Of a stretch of 64,000 nt of DNA, positions 1 through 11,401 are shown piece after piece. The translations under genes and the position numbers were made by a program. The notes beneath the pieces were generated by a model, which searched no databases, had not been told where the DNA came from, and saw nothing but the letters and a program-made list of their open reading frames with translations. Source of the DNA: Hansfordia pulvinata (Eukaryota > Ascomycota > Sordariomycetes > Xylariales); the NCBI GenBank assembly GCA_006538405.1, contig BJKQ01000002.1, positions 806,001 to 870,000 on the forward strand. Direction: 5' to 3'. Numbering within the stretch: position 1 is the first letter of the stretch; each line of letters starts with the position of its first letter.

Positions 1-715
1 TAAGCACTCCAAAACAAACTCCGGAGAGGACACCAGTGATAGATGGCAGGGGCGAGGACTCGGAAGAAGAGATCCGAGGCAGCAGTTTATGAGCGCAATT
101 CATCCGACTCTCGCCGAGAGAAGATCCCAACGAAAAGGCAGGCGTCAACTACCTAACCTACGCGCTCACAGACCTTTCCCTTGCAATGATACCTTCGAAA
201 TGAGAGAAACTTAGATTAGAACAATGGGGTTCAATGCCCAATTAGACAGTTTGGCCTCGAAAGAAGTGCCCGCCCTTCGTTTAGGAAGCTTCCATTGCCA
301 CAGAAATACATACATCTCACTACAAGTTGCTTACCTAACGTACCTGTTGCGGCTTCCACGTGGCGGCACGAATTCCTTGTGAGATGTAGCTGGAGAGTCA
401 AGACCATTGTCATTGACGTCAAGCACTCCGTTTCTCATGCTCCAATTGCTCATTACGGCACTTCGTCTCCTTCAGTGGTAGCACGCTTGGTGTCCTGGAG
501 AAATTGTGGCAAGATGGAACCCAAGGCCTCTCGGGATCATTGCAACGACCATCTATTGTACACACAAGTCGGCTATCCAACCCGTTGGCTTCGCTCTCAA
601 AGAAGATATATACCGACCAAGAGGCCCAAAGGTCTTGACCGCCCCCTTTGCGGTGGGACCTCCGGGTCACACCACATTACATCCCGGACATCCGGCCTCT
701 CGCCGAGGATATCTC
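1..715. other. Intergenic, left edge of window
   Basis: No gene is recognisable here. The open frames in this stretch have no family-like composition. It lies downstream of the minus-strand DUF3074 gene and probably contains that gene's 3' UTR. Confidence 0.5.
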
Positions 716-2984
716 CTAGATGTCGCCGGCCGAGCCCGTCCTGACGCTCGGGCGCCTGGGACCTGCGGCAACGACACTATCTGTCCGGACTGAATTGGCC
801 GCACTGCTCGTGGTGCTGTTGCTGGAATCCCCAGAGCGCTTCAAGGTACCACCTCCGGCGAGGTTACTAACGCTCCTGCTGTGGCCGCGAAGGTCGGCAA
901 CGACGGGCGACTCTCGCCCTGCGGCCCCAACGACTGGCCCGGAGGCATCGATGCCCTCGCGACCGAGGCGAGCCGCCAGCATCGTGTTCTGAGCCTGGAG
1001 GTCGCCGATCTGGATCTTCAATAGATCAACCTGCTTGCGGGCGAGATCGCGCTCAGCGCGGGCATTCTCAAGCTGCAGAGACAGGTTGGAGCGCTCTTCG
1101 CGTTCTGTCTGCTTGCGCCGGCGCTCTTCTGCTTTACGTTGCTCCTGGGCCCGGCGAGCCTCGAGTTTCTCCACGTCCCGCCGATACTTCTCCTCCTGCT
1201 TCGCCAAGTCACGTTCATGCCGCTCCCGCAGCTTGGCCATGGCAGCCTCGTCGCGCGACGCGTCCTCGCTCTTCTTGGCCAAAGCCTTCTCCTGTGCCTG
1301 TCGGAGTTTCTCATCCATCTTGCGTTTGCGATCTTCCAGCTTGCGCAGTTCTTTTTCATGCTGCGAGGGCGCCGATGACTTATTCGTTTGCGACTCTGCC
1401 GACGAATGTACGGAGCGCGCATCGCCGCTTGTGTCGACGGCCGTTGACTTCCCGCCTTCTTGGATAGTAATTGTCTCGTCCTCTTTCTGGTCGGCTTCGA
1501 AGCTGTGAAAACTGTGAATCGATGAAGCCCCATCTTCGTCGGTCATATCGGACGACACCTCGGAGGCGGTATCCCCCCTTGAGCCGATCCCCAAGGATTG
1601 GGAAGTCTCGATGCGGCCGCCCCCAATGCCCCTGAAATCATGCCGTAGAAACCCATGGGGGTGGGCATTTCGTCGTCGTCGTCCGTGTGGGAACCGTCAT
1701 GCTCGTGGGTTCCGTTATTCAAGTTCTTATTAGCAGGGGCTGACGAGTCCCTATCCGGGACGCCCGTCTCGGTCGCCTGTGTCTCCTGGCCGGAGTTTGC
1801 GTCCAGCTCCGAGACCTCCTCGAAATCGTTCAAGGTCTTGGATGAAATCCATTTCAGGAACTTGTCAGCATCGCCAGCAATGCCTCCAGGCGTCCCTCTC
1901 TCCACCATGAAGCGCGGAACGTTGCCACCAGGGTCGCTCCTTGTCACCATCATCCATTCAATCACAGTGTCGTATTCGTCCTCCTGGCCCTTGCCGTCAT
2001 TTTGTACTGCGCCGTTATCATCGTCCCGGGCTCGGGCATCTCCGTTTGGAGAAGCAGCTGGTTCTTTTGTTGCAAGATCTGCCGATGATTGTGCCTTGTT
2101 GCTCATCGGTTTTTGCACTTTGACCTCCCTGATGAATTCGACGGACTCATAAGTACCGCGGATGTACCCATTGCGGGGTGGGCATTGGGGGTGCAGGCAT
2201 GGCTTGGAAACGACCATGAAGAACCTGGGTGTCCCTTGTGTTCTGAGATCTGGCGCGGAAGCAGAGACGGCTGGCTCTGTAGCCGAGTCCGCGGTGAGCA
2301 GAAGTGTGACGAATTCGCGTGGGGTGGTGGGGCCTGGGAATTGTGCGGATAACTGGTATACTAGAAGCCGGTGTTAGCCTCACAGGGGGGCGAGGGGGCC
2401 GTCGTTGCAAGACGAGGGGAGTACACACCCTGCATCCTGCCGCAGCCGTCGACGAGCCTATCCTCGACGCGCTTCTCGGCCCCAATTCCGCGGATGTTAC
2501 CACTGCCTGGGGAGCCCTGGATTTTCATGCTCTCGGCGAATTCGCGTTCCATGCCTAGTTTCCATTTGTCGAAGCTGAGACCCTGGTGGACGCTATGGCG
2601 CGCAAACCAGGCCCCACGGCCATCCTTAGCAGCCAACTTGTAGACATTGAGCCCGAGGGGGTTCTCGCGCGGGTTGACCTTGACCTCCTTCCATTCCTTG
2701 CGCAGATCGAGAGAGCGCTCAGAGGGCGGTGTCGCGATCGGCGGATGCAGCTTTGGCGGCGGGGGGTCCGTGGACGAGCGCTGTCTCCCCGGTGTTGTGG
2801 TAGCGGCGGTGGGCGCAGTGGCTGGGTCTACGGCGACCGGGACAGAGTCAACGAGACTGTGGGCATGGCTGAAAATGTCGGAGAGGGACTGGCGGAGCTG
2901 GTCCGGAACATCGACATTCAAATCCTGCTCCCAGTGGATGGGGCCTAGAGCCTTGAAGAGCTCATGGGCCTGGGAGCTGGGCAT
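716..2984 (-). CDS. DUF3074 (START-like) protein, apparent frameshift
   Basis: Two exons: 2984-2429 and 2360-716, with a 68-nt intron (2428-2361, GTGTGT...TTCTAG). The product would be about 733 residues. The N-terminal half has the features I know from fungal DUF3074 proteins, a START-like fold of unknown ligand: FKALGPIHW near the start, then EWKEVKVNPRENPLG, FARHSVHEG-type and SPGSGNIRGIGAEKRVE stretches, continuing across the intron as VYQLSAQFPGP. The C-terminal part is an acidic linker (DDDDE), a GFYGMISGALGAAASRL segment, and a long charged coiled coil rich in EKLRQAQEKA-like heptads. The start at 2984 (MPSSQAHEL) is preferred over an upstream in-frame ATG at 3074 because the conserved part begins just after it. 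The reading frame breaks at a run of six C (1573-1578). One extra base there joins NPWGSAQG to GDTASEVSSDM as expected for the family. Lipid binding is an inference from the fold. Confidence 0.85.
2360..2429 (-). other. Intron of DUF3074 gene (boundary bases)
   Basis: Splice junction of the DUF3074 gene. The intron occupies 2428-2361 on the minus strand, and joining ATGCAGG to TATACCAG restores the conserved MQVYQLSAQ reading in phase 1. Confidence 0.8.
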
Positions 2985-4668
2985 GGCGGCTCCGTTGGCC
3001 TGCCCGACGATGGTGTAGGGTTGTCGATGAGGGTGGGTGCGGGGCAAGACTTGGGAGATTGGAGTGTTGCGCAACGTCGGAGCAATCTATCCGTGGGAAC
3101 AAAACCGGGACGTGTTGACTTTTGGGGCGCGTGTGAGGTGAGCGCAGGGGTCGTGCGATGAGAAGAAGGTAGAGGCGCAATTCGGCGGTGCCAGGCCTCG
3201 GGGGATGCAGTTGATGCAAGCCGATTCCGAGCTTGACAGGCTGGCAGGAGGCGCTTCTTTGGTTCTGAGCAGGTGTTGCAAATAAGCAAGCTCGTGCGCT
3301 GGAATCGGCAGGGTTTTGTTGGCGACGGTTCCCTTGCCTTCGAGGTTGGAGTTGGGAGAAAGGAAATCGGGCCAACCCTGGCCAGGCGCTCTGTCTGTGT
3401 GCCTGTCTGTCTGTCTGGACCTGAGAGTCGGGAGCCCGGCGCCTCGAGGCGTCACAGCACAACGTGACAGGCAGGCAGACAGACAGGCCTCCCGCCCACC
3501 AGCACAGCACGCCTGCACGCCGAAGCGGGCACGCGCGGGCGCAGTCGAGAGAGGGTCGCGATCGCCCGCCCGCTAAAGCCAAAAAGGGCCAATTACGTCA
3601 ACCGCCGATCGCCGATAGCTCCTGCGAGCCTGGTGCCCGCGTGCCTGCCTCTCGCAACCCGGAAACCGTTCGCACTTGCCGTCAGCATCCATTGGAAGGC
3701 GCTACCCCAAGGGCCGGGAAACGACGCGCCGCGGCTTCCGGACGGGACTCTTCTGAAGTTCAGATACGATACCCGACAGCATTGGTGGATCTGCCTTGTA
3801 CACTTCATCCAAGCCTTTGAGCCCGTCTGAGGTATCTGCCCACGGGTGGTCGGTGCCTTGGGTACCTGATTTACAATGCTGGGTTTGTATTACCCACCTG
3901 GTAATAAGGCACCTGCAGCACCTTCACGGCAGTACCAATTGAACGTACGCTGGTGTAGAGGTAGTTGTAGGGAACGAATTATCCCCGAGTTCTTTCCAAG
4001 ACGGCCGAATTGCCGAAATCCAGCCCCGGGCATCTACCGATCAACTCTGGATCGAGGCCTCATCTCCGTCCCGACGACGTACTGACCTCGCTTTACCCAG
4101 TACCTACTGCGTAGGTACCCACAGCCACACACCTTCATACAGAGTCCAGGGGCTGCATAGGCCAGGATGCCCCAGTGGAGGCACGCCACGCAACATGCTC
4201 GAGTCTGCAATCTGGCATTCGTGCTGTCTGGTTCCGTCTCTCCCGCCTTACGCCTAATAAAACAGACTCGCCGACTTGGTATCTCATGTGGTTGTCGCCC
4301 CCCAACGAGACACCGGGCTCCCCGATAATGCTTTACTACCTGCAACGTTGCATACCTCAGGCTGGAAACGCCAACGATTCGCCTATTTGTGTCACCAGAC
4401 AAGCGCGATCAAGCGAAGTAGAATAGACCTGGTGTGGGCGACGACTATCATTTGCAAGACACATGAGATGCCAAAGTCCACATGCCTTTAAGCGCAACCA
4501 ACCTAGACACTGGGGTGAGGAATGTGCAGTCCGATGAACAAGAGATTCACTATTTTATTCTTGGCCCAAGGAGCTGGATTTTCCCCGGCCTCACATGTAC
4601 AACGCTACGGCAGTCAATCTGCTGCAACACCTCCCCTGAACCGATGTTACCAACAGGTTTGGCGGCTC
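2985..4668. other. Intergenic between DUF3074 and LAM genes
   Basis: No gene recognised. It holds the promoter and 5' UTR of the DUF3074 gene at its left and the 3' flank of the LAM/SIP3 gene at its right. A CTGTCTGTC-type run near 3392-3418 is partly complementary to a GGCAGACAGACAGG run at 3470-3487, about 55 nt away, so a hairpin is possible in the DUF3074 upstream region. Confidence 0.5.
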
Positions 4669-7600
4669 TTAAACCAATGGCACGCCCTCGCGCTCTTTGA
4701 GCACGCCCTCCCGATCCGCGCGGCAACTCCCGCAGTAGTCTTGGTGCCACAGCCGCAAGTTGTCGCGCTTTCGCTCGTCTCCTGGGTGCTCGCCATCCAA
4801 CAGCATCTTCTGCTTGTCACTGACGCCTCCACCACCCTGCTTCTTCTTGCCCTTCTTGCTGGTGGACTCCGGGCTGGTCGAGTTCCACGACCGGAGAACA
4901 TCACCGACCTGCTCGCACCTGGCATTCTCGTCCAGCAACCAGTTCTCCCACTCGGAGCGCAGCATCTCCCGCTCGACCGTGTTGACCAGTCGCATCGCTA
5001 CCACCAGGTCATGCCTGTAGGTGCCCAGCTTCTGTCGTGTACGCCGCAGCCGCCTTGCCGTCGCCCTGCTGCCTGGCGCAGAAAGCTGTGGCCCGCTGTC
5101 GTCATACGGCGCATCCAGATCATTGGCATCCGCAATGGCCTGGAACGTCTTGTAGCAGGAGCTCGAATCTGCGGGAGGCCACGATGACGATACATGCGAC
5201 TGCGGATTCTGCTGTTGGAGGAGAGGCGACGAACCCGTTGAGCCCCGGGTCGCCTCTTCCAGATCCGTCAGATAGATGGCTTTGCTCATGACGTGGTTGG
5301 GATGGACGCCGACTCTGTGCATGAAAGTGGCGGCCCGTCGCTCCGTCAGCCATGTCGCAGTACCCTGCGACGAGAACGCAAGATTCGTCACCACGCTGAA
5401 GGCCAGTAATGCCAGAAGCAAACGCTGCGCAGAGAACACGTTCCACAACTGACGCACGCCCGCGAATGCCCACATGACCAGGGACGAGGCCACGCTTTCG
5501 GCAAACGAGCACACCGTCTCGAAGATCATCGAACTGAGCGTTCGGGGGTTGACCCGGGTGCCACTTTTTGAGGTATCAGTCTCCCCAGGCGTGAAGATGA
5601 GCACTTGGTCCTGTTGGCCGACGCTGCCGTACACCTGAATGGCGCGCTTGGTTCGACTGTGTGATCCGAGCTTGCGCACTTGCTCAGTCGCAATGTCGGC
5701 CAACTCCTCGGCGTCGTGGTCCGCATCGTCCAGAGCTTGTCTCTCAATCAACATCTTCCCAATCGCTGGCGGACTGGACCACACGACTTTGGTGAATAGA
5801 GCCAGCTTGCACTTTGATTTGGCCATGTGCGTGATGACGATTTTAGTGACCAATTTGAAGGCGCTGGCGTGTGGCAGGTGCCATGGCGTCTTGACATGCG
5901 ACACGACGTACGTAACGTGGTCGCTGAAGACGTCGATTGTTTGCAGGTCGGTGATCTCCTCGTTCTTGGACTGGCCCAGCAGCATGGCTTTGTAATTCAC
6001 GTTGAACTGGAAAATACGCTGGAGGCGGTCTTCGACGGTTGTCCAAGGCCCTTGGGCTATCTGTCGCGCTCTCCGATCAAAGTAGAGCTTGGGGAAAACA
6101 AAACTCTTGTCGCCAAACAGCACGTGGAAGCAAGCCTTGGCGCTGAGCTCGAAGTTGCGCTCAGTCACTTTCCTTTGCATGCCCTCAGGCTCATAGTGAA
6201 CGGGGTTGCTGGGGATGTGCACTTTGGGGACAAAGCTGCGGGCCCCAGCGGTGCGAGACTTGTAGGCAAAGTCGTGCGACTTGGGACTGACGGCCCGACT
6301 GGCGTCTTTGCCTTCGCCCGCGTGATCGTGGTGAGAGATATCTTCCCAGCTATCCATGCTGAGGCTTCTCCTCTCACGTCGACCATCCTTCTCCAGGCTG
6401 ATCAGCATGTCAATCAGGTCAGGGGTATCCATTGGCTCTTCCGCTTGCAAGTCGTCAATCAAGAGGTTGAGCCGCGCGTGTAGGAGATCCAGGTCTTCCA
6501 AGAAGGTCTTGATCGTAAGACGGGTGTAGGGGTTGTCGTCATCCTGAGCCAGATGCAGGAAGATAAAGTCGCAGTCTTTGCCGGGGGCTGCCGTAGCCTC
6601 CGTGATGCGGTCGAGGCTAAAAGAGTAGGCGATGACCAAGCCCATCTGATGTCCATAGAAATAGAGGTTGTCCGAAGTAACGTAGATTCTTCCGCTGCCG
6701 GCCATTTGTGGCACGTCAGGTTTGCCCTCCGCTGTACTATTCCAAGAAGCTCGGAACACCAGCAAGAGTTTCTCGTCCAACGGGACACTGGGGAAAAGAA
6801 GCCTGAATTGGGCGGCGTTCGTCCTCAGCTCCATCGGATAGTTCTTGGGGAATGTCTCCTGAGGGGGTCTGTCTTGAGCCGATCGGGCCATCATCTTCGT
6901 ATCCATGCTCATCGATTTCTTGTGTGCTGAAGCTGTGGACTTCAGTTCGCCACTTTCGCTGGCCGGTACCATCTTGAAAGACGGCGAGTTAGGTCCGAAG
7001 GGGTCATCGTTGTTCAACTCCGGGCGGGTTGTCCTGGCTGTATACTCCTGCCCCCAAGCGCTGCTTCCCCAATAGTTCGCCAGAATTGCGGTCGGCATGG
7101 AGTGCGTTGGGTTCGCGCCAAAGGCCCTCTCGGTGCTGTACACGACCGCTGTCTTACTAAGACTAGTAGCTGCCGGGGGTTTGGCCAAAGTTGGCGGGGC
7201 CAGTGAGCCCATCTCTGTTTGCGACGTCGGGAGGCCTTGGGCGTGGGATGACTTTTGCGCCGTCGTTGGCCCTGGGAGGAACCCATGGCTTGCAGTGATC
7301 AGGCTGGCAATGCCCCCGGTGGGCATGGGAGACGACGGGACAGCAGTCGTATCTGTCCCCGTTGCCGAGGTTGCTTTGCGATGGAGATCCAGCTTCTGCA
7401 TGATTCTAGCAGCGTGCTCCCTGCCACTCTCCCCCTCTTCACGATAGAGTGTGGAGGTCCCGGAGCGTTTAGGAGGAGGCTGGCTGAGTACATCAAAGCT
7501 GGGGCGAGATGAGAGAGCGCCCTCGGGAGCTTGCAAGGACGAGTAGGTGCTGCTTCGATCGAGTGCTCCCGACGCATCGTCGACGCCAAGCCCGAACGCC

Positions 7601-9012
7601 TCGAGGGATTTGGCAGAGAATTCTGGCAGCGCAGGCTGGTTGATCGAGAACGCAGGGTCGACTCCACCAGGTAGTGAAGAGGTCTCCCTCCCGACGCTTG
7701 CTTCGAAAGCTCGTTTTTTCGCCACCTCGAACACCTCAAGCCACTCCATCAGTTGCGATTGCGTTTCGGCTTGGAGCAGCAGAGTCTGATTCTTTGTCTT
7801 GACCTCGAAGCAGAAGCGGCGCTCTTCACCAACCGCAGGCTTCGCATTGCACAAGAGCACGCCGATCTCTTCGCCCTGAAGAACACCCTGAGGCCCGTTC
7901 ACCAGCCAGCTGAAAATCCCATCTCGACAGTAGTACCAGCGTCGGATCCACGTGTGACGGGCCGGCTTGCCCGAGATGGTCCGTAGAAACAGCCATCCCT
8001 GTTTTTCGGATATCTGGGCAGACTGGCCTTGGGCGGCCACGTTCAAGGGGCCTCTGGAGCCCAAGAAGGGGACTGTGGACGCGCTGTAGTCGTCGATCTC
8101 TCGAGATGGCTTGAAGTGGACCAAGGTGTTTTCGCCGATTTGGCGACGGGCTAGCTGCAATTCACGCCTGAACATCGGCTCCGCCAACTCCATGTCCTTG
8201 GTCCAACCCCTGACTCGGTCCATTTCGTGGCCCCATTTCGCGAAGCCCCCAGCTGAATCCCGGGATTTTTTGAGCTCCCGCCAGAGGTCCGAGGATACAC
8301 GAATGAGCAGCTTGTCAAGCTGAAGGCGCAGCTGGGGTGCCAGCAAGCAAAAGTCCATAGAAGCCTTGAGGTATGCTTTCCGGTTCTCGAAGACAGTGAA
8401 GGCGTCCTCGCGCAAGGCGGACGGCTCTTTGGCCTTGGATTGCCCGACGGCACGGGCAAGTGCGGTGTCGAAGATCTTTTGGGTATGTTCGAGAGTCTTG
8501 CGCGTCTCCTTGAAAGCGCGCATCTCGGCGTGCAGAAAAGCGCGAACAGGCTCAGCCGAGGTAGAATCCATCTTGCGGGCGGCATGGAGAATCGACTGCC
8601 ACCACTCGCGGGAGCCGTCGCTGGCGCGCTTGAGAGCGAGGGCGGTGTAGTCGTGGTCTATGGAAGTGATGGTTGGGGGAGGCATGATTTTCCCCAGATA
8701 GTTGTTGATGGAGTCTTCGAGGGCGAGCATGTCGTGCGCCAGCTTGGAGCTGGAGCGAGCAAAGCCTTCGAGCCAGCGTTCGATAGCGTCGATCTGGTCG
8801 GTGATGTACTGGGCGGTGGCGCGGAAGGAGGGAGAGTCGAGGCCGGCCTCGTTCATGGTGACGGGGATCGAGGGGCCATGGCGATGAGCCGCAGGGGAGA
8901 CGACGGCGTGGGAAGGGTTTGAAGGTGCGGCGGCTGCGGGTTGCGAAGGGGTGGCAGCAGCCGGGGTCGAGGCTGCGGCGGCCGGCTGCGAGTCCGGGGC
9001 GAGCTCGGTCAT
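4669..9012 (-). CDS. BAR-PH-GRAM-VASt sterol transfer protein (LAM1/SIP3 type)
   Basis: A single uninterrupted frame of 1447 residues. Order of parts: Ala/Pro-rich N-terminus (1-50), helical BAR-like region (about 55-300), PH domain beginning KQGWLFLRT (about 340-440), Ser/Pro-rich linker, GRAM domain (about 727-830, with GRIYVTSDNLYFYGH), VASt/START-like domain (about 930-1120, with ARQIAQGPWT and VKTPWHLPHASAF), then a hydrophobic segment (about 1195-1215, LLLALLAFSVV) and a charged tail. This architecture is that of yeast Ysp1/Sip3 (Lam1/Lam3), which sit in the ER at contacts with the plasma membrane and are implicated in sterol transfer. The start at 9012 is the first ATG and precedes all domains. 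Substrate and location are inferred from the family. Confidence 0.9.
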   Translation of the reverse strand: MTELAPDSQPAAAASTPAAATPSQPAAAAPSNPSHAVVSPAAHRHGPSIPVTMNEAGLDSPSFRATAQYITDQIDAIERWLEGFARSSSKLAHDMLALEDSINNYLGKIMPPPTITSIDHDYTALALKRASDGSREWWQSILHAARKMDSTSAEPVRAFLHAEMRAFKETRKTLEHTQKIFDTALARAVGQSKAKEPSALREDAFTVFENRKAYLKASMDFCLLAPQLRLQLDKLLIRVSSDLWRELKKSRDSAGGFAKWGHEMDRVRGWTKDMELAEPMFRRELQLARRQIGENTLVHFKPSREIDDYSASTVPFLGSRGPLNVAAQGQSAQISEKQGWLFLRTISGKPARHTWIRRWYYCRDGIFSWLVNGPQGVLQGEEIGVLLCNAKPAVGEERRFCFEVKTKNQTLLLQAETQSQLMEWLEVFEVAKKRAFEASVGRETSSLPGGVDPAFSINQPALPEFSAKSLEAFGLGVDDASGALDRSSTYSSLQAPEGALSSRPSFDVLSQPPPKRSGTSTLYREEGESGREHAARIMQKLDLHRKATSATGTDTTAVPSSPMPTGGIASLITASHGFLPGPTTAQKSSHAQGLPTSQTEMGSLAPPTLAKPPAATSLSKTAVVYSTERAFGANPTHSMPTAILANYWGSSAWGQEYTARTTRPELNNDDPFGPNSPSFKMVPASESGELKSTASAHKKSMSMDTKMMARSAQDRPPQETFPKNYPMELRTNAAQFRLLFPSVPLDEKLLLVFRASWNSTAEGKPDVPQMAGSGRIYVTSDNLYFYGHQMGLVIAYSFSLDRITEATAAPGKDCDFIFLHLAQDDDNPYTRLTIKTFLEDLDLLHARLNLLIDDLQAEEPMDTPDLIDMLISLEKDGRRERRSLSMDSWEDISHHDHAGEGKDASRAVSPKSHDFAYKSRTAGARSFVPKVHIPSNPVHYEPEGMQRKVTERNFELSAKACFHVLFGDKSFVFPKLYFDRRARQIAQGPWTTVEDRLQRIFQFNVNYKAMLLGQSKNEEITDLQTIDVFSDHVTYVVSHVKTPWHLPHASAFKLVTKIVITHMAKSKCKLALFTKVVWSSPPAIGKMLIERQALDDADHDAEELADIATEQVRKLGSHSRTKRAIQVYGSVGQQDQVLIFTPGETDTSKSGTRVNPRTLSSMIFETVCSFAESVASSLVMWAFAGVRQLWNVFSAQRLLLALLAFSVVTNLAFSSQGTATWLTERRAATFMHRVGVHPNHVMSKAIYLTDLEEATRGSTGSSPLLQQQNPQSHVSSSWPPADSSSCYKTFQAIADANDLDAPYDDSGPQLSAPGSRATARRLRRTRQKLGTYRHDLVVAMRLVNTVEREMLRSEWENWLLDENARCEQVGDVLRSWNSTSPESTSKKGKKKQGGGGVSDKQKMLLDGEHPGDERKRDNLRLWHQDYCGSCRADREGVLKEREGVPLV

Positions 9013-10255
9013 GATTGTGGTCGGTAATTATGAGGTGGGAAAGTATATTGACAGGTTAAGAATAATAGGGAGAAGGTAAGTACAGCAGGAGTACAGGCGT
9101 TGAGCTCAGGGCCACATAGCACAAGGAAGGCCGAGGAGGTAGCCAGTGTCAAGAGGATCGAATCGGGCGCGGCGTAGCACTCGGGAACCAAACAAATAAG
9201 TGAGGCCGGAACGGCTGTCGACACGGCGGCTGGCTAACAAAGGTGGCGAGATTGGCGGCGACTGGGCGAGTTGGAAGGTCGCTCAGACATGTCGCGTGGC
9301 GCTGGACTCGGACGCACGACGACGGCGTGGCATGCACTGGTGTGGAGGGCGGGAGGTATGGGCAGACAGGTCGGCAGGTCGGTTGAGTGGACGTTGGCGG
9401 CCCTGAGACGGCGACAGCGAGGGTGGTGATGGGATGGGAAACCGGGGCGAATCGGCAGGTCTCAGGACGGGACTAAGGTTGAGGATGGGTTGGGATGACG
9501 GCTAGGGGTGGATGCTTGTCTCATCAGCAGAGGCCCTATGGCGGCTTCAACACTGGAAGGTACATGTGTATTAGGTAAGGCATGTACCTAGTTAAGCACC
9601 TAAATGGCGTGTAGCCCTCAAGCACGAAGGCCCAGCTGGAGCTCAGCACGGCCGAAACCTCAGGCTGGGCACAGGCACAGGGCTTTCGTGGACGGGAAAG
9701 CGCGTTAAAGGTACCTACCTAATGGATCTCTCGCGACTTGAAGCAGACAAGGTGGGCGCTTGGTACATATGACCAACCCAATTGGCCGACATTTAATCTA
9801 GCTGTCGTCTGACAGGCCCACGCATGCCGCAGTGTTCATGTCGACGCCAGCGCTCCAGCTGCTTACGAGTACACGAGTAGATATCTAGGTACCTCAGGTA
9901 GGAGGTAGGTCTGGTACATTAGGTACGAGTAGTCGCATTGGATCAAATGTGCGCGAGGTAGAGGTGTAGGTACGTCATCGCCTGCCACGCAATGGACAGC
10001 GCACGCTTGACACGAGCACAGGACCACGAATCGCGATGATGGTTCGCCATCGGCTTGGGTCTACGAGCATTTAGGAGGTATGCACTCCGTCTATAATGAG
10101 GTAAAAATCGTACTCGCTACTTGCTAAGATATGGGTGGCCCTCGACGCATTCGTCGGGCCAGCGCTGACCAGATCGCCAGCGTGACCCTCCTTCACAGGC
10201 AACTTGCAAGTCGTCTGCCGCCGCCCGTGCGCTGCGGGCCTGTCGGCACCTCAGC
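9013..10255. other. Intergenic, GTAC-motif rich
   Basis: No gene recognised. Upstream of the LAM/SIP3 gene. The 9540-10000 part is rich in short GTAC-containing motifs (AGGTACC, TACGAGTA at 9864, GGTACGAGTAG near 9924), a pattern repeated in other spacers of this window. Confidence 0.5.
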
Positions 10256-11401
10256 CTAGGAGGAATTTGGTAGGAATTCGATTCGCTTGGTACTGAATAT
10301 AGCTGGCTCGCTTGTCGAAGCCCCGTGGATGGGCGTAAACATTGATGGCCTGCTTTTGTCCTGGTCATCGTAGGTCTCCAGGTAGACATCGCGGTCCTTG
10401 TGCTTGGCTATCCAATCCTCGTTGGACCCAGAGAACCCCTCGTGTTCACGCAACAATGTAACCAGTTCGTCCACCGTGTCACTAATAGCCTGCCGAACCT
10501 CCCCTCTCTCCCTATTTTCTGGAATGGTGTCGGTGTTCACCATGAATACATTGGCCCGCTCAAAGCGCACCTGTGTCGTCTCAAGTATCTGGGCGAGGTT
10601 TTCAATGGAGACGGCCCCGCCACTTCGGACCCGCTTCAGCCCTTCTCGCGTGTCGGGCACATAAGGATCTCCTTCTCCTTCCTCTCCTTCGAATCGGTTT
10701 CTAACCTTGCCGGGTGCGCCGTTGAAAACCCACATGAGCCTCTTGCCATTGTCGTTGACCACGACCGTCGCCATGACGCCCCTTCGCCCGCCAGTCACGA
10801 CTGTTCCACCTGTCAGCTTCTGTTCTCCTTTCTGAAAGCGGCGACTCCCAGATGAGCAGAACCGATGTACGCAGACTTACAGGTGTCCATCCCCACCACG
10901 TTGCAGGACGTGCTTTCGGGGAAGATGACCACTTTTCTTGAGAAGTCCGGGAGCTCGATCGATCCGAAAATTGAGGCATCCTGCCGGTGTCTGTCCGTGG
11001 GAGAACGCTGTCTTACACCCCAGGGCACGTCCAAACGGGCGGCTCCTTTCTTGGAGGGAAGTGCATCATCCGGCAGATGGAGCCCAGAGAGCTGAGAAGT
11101 CACTTGCCCGACGTCGCCTACTGTGTCTGGTGGAAACAGCGTGGAAGCCCTGAAGGGATAGGGGCGGTTAAACAAGCCGCGGCTGGGCTGGTGCTGCCTC
11201 TGCCTCTCGCCGTCAATGCTCCTGGGAACACATCACCGCGTATTAGTTTCAGGCTCACATTCATCCCATCCCCCCTGGAAGCGAGGAATTGGGGACGTGA
11301 TCGTGCTGTTCTCACCTGGGCGAGGCCTCAGAAGCGCGGCCGAGTGCAACGCCAGCTGCAACGAGGGAGAAGCAAGAGAGAAATGCGTTCAAGCAGTGCA
11401 T
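10256..11401 (-). CDS. Predicted secreted protein of unknown function
   Basis: Three exons: 11401-11316, 11221-10881 and 10809-10256. Introns are 11315-11222 (GTGAGA...TTCCCAG) and 10880-10810 (GTAAGT...CTGACAG). Phases agree across both junctions and give 326 residues. The first 23 residues (MHCLNAFLSCFSLVAAGVAL...) form a clear signal peptide. The mature protein has an Arg/Gln-rich start, a short beta-like region (RKVVIFPESTSCNVVGMDTC) whose last Cys is followed across intron 2 by another GTVVTGG strand, then a region with NGKRLMWVFNGAPGKV and a helical stretch EVRQAISDTVDELVTLLREH. I do not recognise the family. The consistent splice phases plus the signal peptide are the evidence that this is a real gene. 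Single-copy orphan or fast-evolving secreted protein is an inference. Confidence 0.6.
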
